Of a stretch of DNA of 60,000 nt, positions 11,701 through 23,700 are shown piece after piece. The notes beneath the pieces were generated by a model. The model saw nothing but the letters and a program-made list of their open reading frames with translations, ran no database searches and was not told the origin of the DNA. The stretch lies in the NCBI RefSeq assembly GCF_001949145.1, contig NW_019091362.1, positions 2,788,482 through 2,848,481 of the forward strand, in the 5' to 3' direction. This DNA is from Acanthaster planci (Eukaryota; Echinodermata; Asteroidea; Valvatida; Acanthasteridae). The translations under genes and the position numbers were made by a program. Position 1 is the stretch's first letter; each line of letters begins with the position of its first letter.

Positions 11701-14700
11701 GGGGGGGTGTGTGTGAAAATGGAGATACACATCTATGTAGTATAATACATTACATCATACATTCTTCATCAAAACATGTCCCCTGATTCACAACAATTTT
11801 TATTTTCAATTGTAAAGAAAGAAACAGAAAGTGCCTACACAAAACCTTCTGTGTCAATATGAGAAGTAGACGGAAATGGGGAAATGGGTCTTTTTTTCTC
11901 ACGAACGTGAAGGGCATAATTAAAATGCCAACCAAAAATAACTTCGTGTTCTTTTGTCTCCTCAGAAACAACTGGATGTCTTGAGTGGTAGTTTTGAATA
12001 ATAATCCTGTGTTCCTCATTTTGTGATGTTGATGATTACTTAAGAATTGGGATTAATTAAATCAGAGTCAAATATCACAAAAGAAAACAAGTAATGAAAG
12101 CAAAACAAAACAAAAATACACAGATATAATCCTCCTTTTCAGTAATGAGCGAAGTGAAAGAACAGGAAGAGCAGTAGTGGAATTTCCTTATTAGGAAAGA
12201 ACCTCAGATACTGGAGTTAGTATGCCAGTGATTATGGTTTAACCTGGTTTATAAGAGCCCTGTTTATATACTATTCTATTCATAGAAAGGCATTTTGAGG
12301 TCCCAATTAGTCGTTGTTCATTATTTTTATTCCTGATAAAACAAGATTCCTGTTTGTGACACGGTAATCTGCAAATTTCAAGGACCTCACAAAAATGAGG
12401 TTTGAATGTAGTAGTTACTGTGATCTCTTCAGGAAATAAGACTGTGCCGTGGTTTGTGTGTCTTGTAGAATTCCCCCCCCTTTCGATTTAGTGATGCTGG
12501 CAAGAGCTGCTACCTTAATCAGCCAATCAGAATCCTGGAAAACCACTGCAAAATCTTGACGTGAATGCATTGCCAATGTTTAGGATGCTCTCTGGCTTTT
12601 CTTTGCAGAGGTTGCGATTATAAACCCTGCAAGTGAGTTGGGGAGTCTTTTGTGTGGGATGGTTCTGAAGTCTGTTTTTGTGGTGTGTGGTAAAACCTGG
12701 CACTCAGTGTTGTTGGAGCTGTGTGAAGATGCAGAGCTCTACATTGGGGAACCTCGAGTTCAGCAGGAGTCATTACGGTCATTGAATGTAAAAACCCTCC
12801 AAGACATGTCAAAAGCTGCCCTGCCAAACAAAGTGGAAAGGAAACAGTCACAGCGCACTGACATTTGAAAGGTACCTGTTTGGGCAGAATTCTCATGAAT
12901 ACAATGGCAAACTTTTCCATAAACAATAGTCAAGCTAACTGTGTGTTCCAAGATTCTCCGAGTTGCCTTCTCTTTCAAATCTTCATGTCCATCATAGCTG
13001 CCTTTGGCATTTTTAGCAATGCGCTCGTCTTCATCGTCATCAGTAAGTTCCCAAATATGAGGAATGTGCCAAATTACCTCACGGCATCCCTTGTCCTGTC
13101 CAATTGGTTTGTCTGCACCACAGCAGTCCCCTTTGGTGTCTTACTCAGCGAGGCCCCTGATGTTTGCCGCAAGATTGCATGTGGAGTCCCTCTTGGCATC
13201 AGCATCTTCTTAACCATGGTGAGCCTCTGGAGCCAGTGTCCGATTGTTTGGGACCGCTATTTCATCATCAAGCTACCAACTGTCTACCCGAGGAAGCGAA
13301 GTGCCCGTGGAGCTGTTGCAGCCATTGCTGTAACCTGGCTGATTCCGGCACTTCTTGCCACCCCATATATTGCGATCAATCCGGATACACCCTCTCATGA
13401 GCATGCACCGGCACAGTTGCATTACCACCCGGTGGGTCCGGGCTTCTACCTGTTCTGCCTGATTGTTGGCATTGGGCTGCCCATTCTGGCCCTTGTTTTG
13501 GCCAATGTGGCCATCTTGGTGGAAGTCATGAGGAGACGCAAGAAGAAGATTCGATCACTGCCTGCAGCACTGTCCTCCAAGGTGCCAGCCAGAGCTTCAT
13601 TGGCTGGCACCAGCCTGACAGCTCTGCCGGTCCTTCATCCAATTCCAAAGAAAGCACAGAGTGAGCCTGCTTCTTGCAGAGGTGGTAGGAAGATCACAGT
13701 TTCTAGGGTGAACAGGGCATTGATTTGTGCCCCAACCCTGGGAGAGCATTCCTCTGCTCATGACCAGCGGCCCTCCAGGGTGGTTCCCAGGTACCCCTTG
13801 TTAGAGAGCACCAAGGGAAGGAAGCACGGACCAAACTTACACTTGAAACTCGCTCTGCCATTGAGACATGGCATGAAGCCAGGCACAGGGGCACCCCACT
13901 GTCGAAGAGCTTCGGCGCCCTCCACAAGACCCAGCCACCAGGGCAGCACCATCTCTCGCCAGGCCAAACGTCGTGCTGCCTGCATTTCGGTCATCCATGC
14001 CCACGGCCTTGGCACCGGGCAGGGCAGGCAAGTCCCACAGGCCTTTTGGTTCAGACGGGAGCGGAAGACCTTCTTGGTCACCTTTGTCATCTTGGGCATA
14101 ACGGTCGGCTTGATGCTACCCATGTTTCTGTTTGAGAGCTACGTCTCCGTGGGTCCTGGCACCCCACTGTTGGGCCACATGCAGGTCTCTCGGATGTTGT
14201 GGTGGCTGAGTTGGTGTAACTCTGCTGTCAACCCAATTGTGTACACTGTTTTCAAAAAGGACTTCCAAGTTCACTTCAAGAAACTCTTTCATTGCACATA
14301 ATCCTGGCATGTAAATTTCTAATCACCCTGGACATTTATTTTAAAAAATGTCTTGCAATGGTTTAAAGTTCTAATAGATATGCTGGTTCGGTCCAATTTG
14401 TCAGCACAAAAGTTAATTTGTTCTTTAACAGAAATCTTTGACATTAATTTGTCAACAGCAGAATTATTATTTTCCCCTCTTTTATCCTCTTTATTTCTAT
14501 AAGATGTACTGTAATTGAGCATTGCTGTTATTGAAAAAGGTAATCTAAATCAGATACAACCAAAAGAATTCAACAAAAGCGTGACTCCAATATGTTGAAA
14601 ACACTGTTGCTGGTGTGGCTGTTAGGTTGGTTTGTAGTGAGATCTATCAAAGAATTCCAGCGATGGATTTGTTTTTTTTTTATTAATATGGCTCACTCAG

Positions 14701-17700
14701 TCAGTGCTGATTGTCAGTCAGTTTGGGCCAGTCATAAAAAAAGACTGACAATGCTTGATTTTGGCTGAGCTCAGAAACTTGCTCACAGTTGGCATTTATA
14801 TATTCTAACTACAGGTTTAATTGTCTCTTTTTCACTATCATATGGTGAACTTTAACATTTAAAAAGGGTAAAAGTTATACACTGTGTGGGACAAAGGACA
14901 AACAAAATCAGTCCACAAAACACCCATTTTGTGTGATAAGAATCTTTAGGGAAGGATTGTAAAATGATGTATTGCCGAATCATTGGGACACTGTTTGCTG
15001 CTTTTATTGAGCGCTGTTCATTTACATTGAACATAAATCAAAATTTCAGCTCTGGTTTCTTTTCAGGTTCAATTTTCAGGGCCAAGATTTACTAAATACT
15101 TGTGTAGAATGCATTTGGTATCGGTTCAGATTTAAAATTGGAAACTTTTGATCATTCTTTTTTTTATTTTCAACCTTTTGACCTGACTTCATTATAAGCC
15201 TTTCATTTCACAATTTACTTGAATTGCTTATCACTTAAGAGCATGTCCCTCCAAGTATAAGTAGGCATCCAGATAAATTATTGGTTCTGTTACTGATTTG
15301 AAATTGAATGGGATGATTCCAATAAGCCATTTGCGATTTGAATAAAATCTGGTACACTGAGTTATCTGATTGCGCAGAAACATAACAATTTTAATTCCCT
15401 AAACTAAAGACACTGTTGCTATACCTTGCGATTCAGGGCAAGCTTTCGCTTAATTACATAACAGATGCCTTTCCAACAATACACTGTTCTCAGTGGATAG
15501 GAAAGGCACAAAGGAACCAGTCCATTTCAGAGACGGTGGTTGCTGTGCAAAAGCTTGCCACCGTAGCGACCACCATCTCTGGAATGGACTGGTTCCTTTG
15601 TGCCCTTCTTATCCATTAAGAACAGTGTATTGTTGCAAGGCATCTCTTATGTAATTAAGCAAAAGCCTGCCCTGAATCGCAAGGTATAGCAACAGTGTTT
15701 CTAGTATGGAGAATTCAAATTGTTATGTTTATGTGAATTTAAAGAACTCAGTGTACCAGATTTTATTCAAACTTAATTCGCAAAAAAGGCTTATTCAAGA
15801 TTGCAGTCTGAAGCTTCAAATTGACCATTACTTTCCTTCCAAAGTTGACCGTAGTCTCTGTTACCTTTTGCCCGTTTAACAATTTTTATTAAACTGAATT
15901 GCTTAACGAATGACAGGTCCTTTTACTTAAAGAAGGTTGTAGATTGATGCACATTTGTGTGTGTGTTGCTAATTGTTTAAACACAAAACCATAGAAATCC
16001 ACTAGATCCCACCAAGGTATTTGGGATCATTGCTTGCTTTATGGTGCTTTCATTGTAAGTTTTGTCACTTGTAATGTTAAATTGAATAAACAACAAAAGG
16101 CAGGTGTAGTAGTACTAATTTGCCTGTTACATTTCGGTGTTTGTTATTGTGATTGTTATTAGGATTCAATAACTGATGGCCACAAAATGATTACATTTTG
16201 ATAATCAGCTGAAATGTCAGGAATTTATTTTGATTTAATTTTAAATCTAAGTTTGAGAAAAGAAAATCTCACTTTCAATTTTCCATTTACCATTTCTTTT
16301 TTTTTCTCTGCCAGCCCTTCCATCTTCTGTACCCTCTCTCTTCCTCCCCTCTCTCATTGATATTTTGTGCCCTGCCTGCACCAGGAAATGAACTCAGTCT
16401 TCAGTTCTTTTCCAGTTTCAGTGAACCCTTTGCAATTAAGGTTTCTTTTGTGACCCATAGCTTGCCAGCTTTTGTCCACACCACAAAAGCCCACAGAGAT
16501 TTGCCAAGGCATTCTTGGGACCAAAACATTGTCAGTCAAAGAGACGGGAGCCCCCATTGTTTGCTGTCTGCCCATGTTATTGCATAGAGAGCTAGGGATT
16601 CAGTCCTTCACATGAGAACACACAGCACTGTTGGCATCAACGACCTCTACAGCAGCAGCCTGCAGGTTGTACACAACCTCTTCATGGCCATCGCATTCCT
16701 CTTCTGCCATTGTGAAGTAATATCGCTGTACGCGCATTTCTCCCCCCCCCCAATTTTTGGGGGCTGGGTTTGAGTTGTTTTTAATCACTAGCATTAATGG
16801 ACAATGCTAATGAAAGGCGGCTAGTTATTAATTTAGTACTGTGGAGTGATTCTGGACGGTAATGGTCAGGTCGTGCTATCCTTGCATCCTGTAGAATCGA
16901 AATGCATGCTGCACTTTGAACGCCTTGTTTTTTGCACCTGCATTGCCAATGTGCTCGGCCATATACAGGTAGGCCATATGTTGTGTCTGCAAACACTGGA
17001 ATATTATTTTGTATGTGTTTAATCACTGCATGTTGTGAGTTTGGACAGTAAATCCTGCAAGTATCTCAGTACTTACAAATTCCATAGCTGTCCACTGTGC
17101 TTTTTTGGCATAAATGTTTATTCTTTTTATTTTAATATTTTTCCACATCTTTTTCAAGATTTCTTTTTTGTCTCTGGATTAAATTATGATAAAACACTTT
17201 AAAATGCACTGTGATTTGTAACAGGACTCTCTCTTTAGAAGTTCTGTCAAAATAGCATTTTACGTTCACATGATAATATTATGCTTTTAAAGTCTGTTTG
17301 TTGAAAATGTAAGTACTCCTTTCACACCACATTAATTATTCTTGTTGATCCTGTGTTATGTAACCAAGGTTGCTCATCTGTGATATGAATTAATTTTGGC
17401 TTCGGGATACCAGTCATCTGATGTAAGCAGCTGAAACTCGGATGATTCATTTCTTGCATTGGCATCCATGGTCACTTCCAATGCAAAATGTTGGTGGTGA
17501 ATATTAGACTTGGTCAGTCTCTCATCTGAACGAGATCCCATGTTGGTGCAGGATTATCCCAATGTACATGTATGTGCAGTTAAATTACATGGAGTTGTGG
17601 TGGATTTGGCAGACTGGATTTATTGTCAAGGAAAATAGTTAGCTCAGGTTTAATTCGATACTCCTTTCAATATTTTGCTTTATTCAATCTGGAAATGAAA

Positions 17701-20700
17701 TAATTATTCCAAATTTATGAGTGCTTTATCTCTTGAAACCATTACAAGCGACCAAAAGTATTTTGAGGGTTGTTCAACTCAGTGTAAAGTTACTGTAATT
17801 TCCAAATAAGACCTTCAGTGATGTGGATCAAGATCAGGCCAACTGATCACCCAAATCATGTTTATTTTAAACTGTTACACTGTTAGCTTAATGTCCATGA
17901 TGGTATAGTCACCTGGTCCCTTTTTTCACCACTTACCATAAAACCAACTTGACTTGACAATAGGTGGCAAAATTAGGGACCTGGTGACTATATAGTCGTG
18001 GATGTTACTGGCCCTTTGTTGGTGGAGAGTAGAAACAGAGACTGGGAACTATACTTCTCTGTTACGTTTTATTTGTGCTTATCTCAAGTACTGTTGGATT
18101 GATTTCTGTTGTGCACTAGTCTGTTCTCTAACTGCATATTTCCAGCACCTTAAGTTTAGTTTTTAGATTTTAAATGTACTGCATTGCTAGACCAAGTTTT
18201 AAAAATAAAGGATTCTTGACCCAGTCTGAATGGAATGAAATATCATTCAACTGTAGCTCAGAAACCACTGAACCAAAAATCGGTGTTGCAGTGGAGGGCA
18301 ACCCCTGCCTTTCTGCTTACATCCGAACTGATCTTGAATCTTTAGCCATCATTTATCGTTAGAGCAAAGATGAGTAGTTTGTTGGACTGGGGTTTGAAAA
18401 ATCTGCTAAATTTTCACAAATTTCAAGTCTCAGAGAGGGAACATTTCTAAGATCGTGACAAACATTTGGGAAAGTGATTGCTCATGGTTTCATCTGACAG
18501 GAAACAGGAAACACAATCACCTGCTTGATACCATCAGTGTCTAAGACTTCTAATTACATGTACCTCTATTATTGGCTGTAGGCTCCCCAAAGGCACCAGA
18601 AGTCTAAGTGGCGTGGCACTTGTGTCTTAATGTGGGTTGGCGGTCTGTAGTACGGCACTCAGTTTGGCTGGAACAACTGTTGATGACATTACCGAACAAA
18701 ATTTTATTGTTGATGACTTTCACCCTTGATATGGTCAGACCTTTCATGCGCCTCCCTCCTGTATGCGTCACAACTAAAATATAAAAGCAAGACATTTGGA
18801 TGTCAGACAATCACTGATGAAACAGATTGAGAGTGAATTGCTGTTTTTAGTCTTGTGTCATCACACAGTTGTTCTTTAACTCTGGAGACATCATGACAAT
18901 TGTGACAAGTTCTTCACGTATATGGGCATGTTCAAATTACCCGGTAACATACATGGAAGTTTCCATATTAAGCATACAGACACATAGATGTAGGTCCTAC
19001 CATCTTGGGCATTGGCATAATTCATATAGGAGCTGGCATCTACATGTGCATGTACCTGAATCCCTATGACAACCGTTTTTGACTTTTAAGTTCTTTCTCC
19101 CATGGGTTTTGTGCACATCGCAATGAAACTGATTTTTTCCCTTTAATGTTACATAAAGAAAAAAAATGTAACATATAGGTTTGGGTTTTGTTGAGTGCCA
19201 GATGCATGTATGTTCGCTAATTAGGGAATGGAACTCATTAATTGCCAAACAGACTGATGACAGAAATTTGAATTTCAAGTTTTAGGCCAGTCCTTTACCA
19301 TTGCAAAGAAACAATACATATGTCTCGAATTTCTAATGGTCTTGATTTCCAAACAAGCCTTTACCTTAGTCTGTAGTTTTGGTCACATCCATGTAGATCA
19401 GGGTGTAAATCTGTATTGATATATACTGAGTGCTCGAAGAAGGAAGTATTCATGTGAAAATCTTTTTTTCTTATGTAGTTTCAATTTGGGGTTATTCATT
19501 CTCAAATAAAAATACAATAAAAGCATGATTAATACCATATGCAAGCTTGTATGCAAATATGCATCATGCTTGTAATATGTACACATACATTTGCAGAAAT
19601 ATATGCTAACTTTCTCTAGCTTGCTGGAAGTTTGCCAAGATTGTGGCAATTTTTTTGGCACACTTACAAGAAGGTTCCAACAAGCTAATTTTTCTGTGAG
19701 GGTGCATATTGATTATATTTTCTCTAGATCAGTACATGCACATCAACATGTACATGTACATAGGCAGAAATTTTAGAGTTTAGAAAATTTACGGTGTTAT
19801 TAAAATGTTTTGATTTCCTGTTGGAGATTCAGGTAACAAGAGATCAAATTTCGTTGTGGAAAGTATTGTTTGTAGACTCAGGTTTTTGTAAAATGATATA
19901 TTGTAACTTGATCCCATTTTGTTGGCTACAGAATGAATAATGTTTCATCTTAATGGTATGACCTTACAATGCACCAGGTGTCCTTTGAGTTTGCAATCAT
20001 CAGGAACTGGTGGGAATATATGCATTAAGGTCCAAGCCGCAAGCCCTTAAACAAATCTTGCTCAATTCTTGCAAACTGTCAACACTACAATGCGCTCACA
20101 TGATGTCCACATTCATCAGGTTGTATCAAAGTGGTAATGTTTTTCAAGAGCTGAGGGTTTGAAAAGAATTCTTTATTCATCCCCTTGGATGACTGTCGAT
20201 GGTTACCATGGAGACTCTTTGCAGAGATAAAACTGCATGATGTTATGACAATCACCTCCATGTACTATAATCTATTGGAACAACCCCAAACCAGAAACAT
20301 TAAGCACTGCTTATTCTTTCCCAAAGTCGGTGGCATTAATTTGAGAGAAACTTTCAAACCTTTTCAAACTTTTCAATGAATTCCCGCAAATTTCTGAAAT
20401 GAAATCTGTAAATATTGGTCACTCTTGAGCCCCAATAATTTGCACAACCATGTCAGTCTGCTAAAGTCTGCTCTATCAATAGATTGAGTTATCATTGCTT
20501 CAGGTACTGTAGGCTAATAAATATCTCTGAAGTTGGCAGGAGTCTTGCCTTGTACATGCCTTTGTCACTATAGAGTATGCTCACTGATGGTGGAACATTC
20601 GGCTCACCTCTTAACTTAGCACACCATGATTCAGTGATGCAGAAAAATCGGTCTTGACAAGTGAGTTTCGTAATCAGATTATCCGAGTCATCATCTCACC

Positions 20701-23700
20701 CGCCATTATATCTGCCGTGGATAACGGCAGTTTGGCAGCTGTTACGATCCACTGGTGTCACTGTAGCTTGTTATTCGTAGCTTGTAAAAGTGATGGGCAT
20801 CAAATTGGTTTGACCATGGAGCTGAAGAACTGCTTTCTTTGACTTAAGTCTCTGCATTTTAAAAAAAAAAAGGGTTGATTTTTCTTTCACCCCTGGGAAG
20901 GTACTGCTGCTGGTTTTTATTAAAGTGTCAGTGCTTTCAGTTTTTAATTTAAAAAATGCATTACCGTATGTCACAGGAACTTGCTTTCCCAGATATTTAC
21001 TTCTGCTGGTATGGATTAGGTTTGTGGTGTGGTGACCTGTGCTGACATTACAAAGTCACATGTGCTTTAGTGCCCAGGCTTTCCTGCTTTATTCCCTCTT
21101 GCATAAAGTGAGGACCTAAGGGAAATTAATTTCAGACCCTTTATTGAGATTAAATAAGACCAAAAAATGGTACAGGTAGATGTAAGATCTTGCCTCTCTA
21201 TTAATTAAAAAATGACTTTGGACATTTTTATTTTAAAGATGTACAGTAGTTGAGAGATTGGGCATGCGGTTTGTTTCCAATACCACATTGTTACTTAATG
21301 TCATTAATTAACATTGTCATATTGTGTTTTAACTTTCAGATATGGTGGACCTAATTTGCATCCCTAAGACTTTGCATGATCAAGCCCAATTGGATGAAAC
21401 TCCCAGTGTATGAAGTAGTTCCTCGAGACAAACTTCTTTGAGAAACCCTCAGTAACCGTTAACTGAATGATACCTAACATTCCTCCAGTGTACGCCCTGC
21501 ATGCTTTGACCCTGGTGAAGTGAAACCAAATTTCCCCTTTTGCATGCAACACAATCGGTGACAGTGTCGATTGGGAGCCCAGCCGGCATGGCTTTTACGG
21601 CCATATTGGAGTTGCCACGGCGATTTGTGTCGTTCATCAACCGTTTGCTGCATGGATGGGACACGCTGTCGGAAGATGGTATGTTACTGTAGTCCCTCAG
21701 CCCATTATGTTGTATGGTCCCCCTGTATATGAATGAGAGTGGATGTTACGTAATTAATCCAGCATTTATGTGCAATAGTATGGGCTGTGTCCAAGGTGGG
21801 TATCATGTGGCTATGGCTTTGTATTTTTACCAAGGTATTATTTGACATGAAACGGCAACTAGTTGCAGTCGTGTGGACATTACATTGCCCATTTGGGACG
21901 CAGCTCAACTTTCATCTCCAAAAATGTGAAAACTCGAAAGTACACCATGTGGGCTATACATGTAGGTACGTGGTAGCAATGGCATTCACATATCATCCCA
22001 GCCTAGCTCTTTACATGAGGGAGTGCTTGTGTACAGAAGCTATTTGTTGCGGTTAGCGTCTACTAGTTAAAGCTAAACTAGGATCCATCAGTAACAAAGA
22101 GGATGCCAGCTGAATCATCATATTCAAGCTAACCATCTCTTGTTCACTTCGCAGATCAGCTTTGCAGTGTCCAACTGTAAAGCGAGATCTTGATGTCATT
22201 TGAGCTGGATTCGATGCCCAGCCAATTCTACAGAGCTGCAGCCTAAGTATAGAAATTTCTTCTGGCGTAGCAATATATTTGCTCAACAGTAAGGACGAGA
22301 TATCTGAGCCAAAATGCCGCATGACCATTTGACATATATATCTAGGGAATGTTTTCACAGTTGATTGCTGCATAGACATTTGCCAAGCTGTATTACCTAC
22401 CTACCCAGCTCCACGAATTTGCCCATCTTACCAAGTTAATTAGCCAAGGACTGTACAGATCAGATGACAACTCCCAAAACAGTTGGGCTGGGGACTCATG
22501 CAATGGAGGAGGGGAGACATGCCAGATGTGCTACACCCCCTTCCCCGTTGGAAATGTTGAAATGTCCACATCCTATCTGGCACAGTCAATTTTGCTGACA
22601 GTGTCCCTTCAAATTTCACCCTAATTTCACTACTGCCTTCAAAAATTAAAACATAAAGAGTAAGTCCTAAAGGTATTGTAGGGATTTTTAGAGAATATCC
22701 TGATCTTTCTGGTCATGAACAAGGAAATATCTCTCATCTGTAGCTGTAAACTACCAGCAGAAATAAAATCTAGCACTTGGTACACAAATGACTGGTATGT
22801 TATTTTGCCATTTTTTTAAAGTATATGAGCATATACATAGTACAAGCATCTGTCAGCAACATCTTTTTTTCTCCCGACGTGGACAACTTTTCAAATAAGC
22901 TGCTTCTCAGAAGGTTCATTCCTTGTCAGATTTGTACATGAAGACTGTGCTGCACATAGACCTGCCAGCATTGTGCCATTCGCGTTGCCGATGATGAGTT
23001 TGAATGCATTTCATTTTGTATCAGGGAAACTAGACTCGAGTAGGACAAAGGAATGGGAGAAAAAAATGAGGGAACAGATGGATAGGTTGGTGTTTGTTCT
23101 GATGCAATCAAAGGATGGCGAATTTTCAAAACAAAAATCACATGTACATGTATAGTACTTGTCCTTGGTGTTTTGATGGATGGTTCATATTTGGCAGAAG
23201 TTATCTCTTCAGATGTGTGCGTGCATGCACACGTTAGAATTAATTTACAAAATTCTCATCTTGACAATATAAAGATTGAGTTTATTATGAAAAGACCTGA
23301 CAGGTATGCACTCTCCCAAGGTAATCTAAAGTCACTGATTGCCTATAGTACTCAACAGAGCTGAAGTTATTCCCATCTTATCTCACTTTCGCAGAGCTAT
23401 CGATTGCTTAACAAATTTCAAGCAACAGAAATGAACAGAAAATCATTAAGTACACGGAGCAATACAGAGCACATGACAGGCTACCTGGGGATGTGTTTAA
23501 TTGTTGAGTGAATCACATGTCTGAACTGTACAACTGTAAATTGTTGTTTTTAGAGGCAGGTTCATACGTTTGGCTTCCTGCGGATCTCAACCTTTAAACT
23601 ATCAGCTTGCTCATACGTGTGGTATTTCTTTGAAGTGAATAACTTTTGTAGCTTCTGCAGCCCACAGTATGCAGAGGCTAATGGACTGCGTTGGAGGGTA

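Larger units (their letters stand above)
4896..12894. other. Intron 5' part, before the nested GPCR
   Basis: About 8 kb of AT-rich intron. It contains one SINE copy (5221-5515), a 37-bp tandem duplication and a small foldback at 6840-6945. Open frames here are short and unrecognised. I see no exon that would fit phase 1 on both sides. Confidence 0.6.

Noticed and set aside
15416-15619. 67-codon open frame
   Set aside because: It lies within the 480-bp palindrome and has no coding character.
22053-22379. 108-codon minus-strand open frame
   Set aside because: No recognisable motif and composition like the surrounding intron. One of many open frames of about 100 codons expected in 60 kb.
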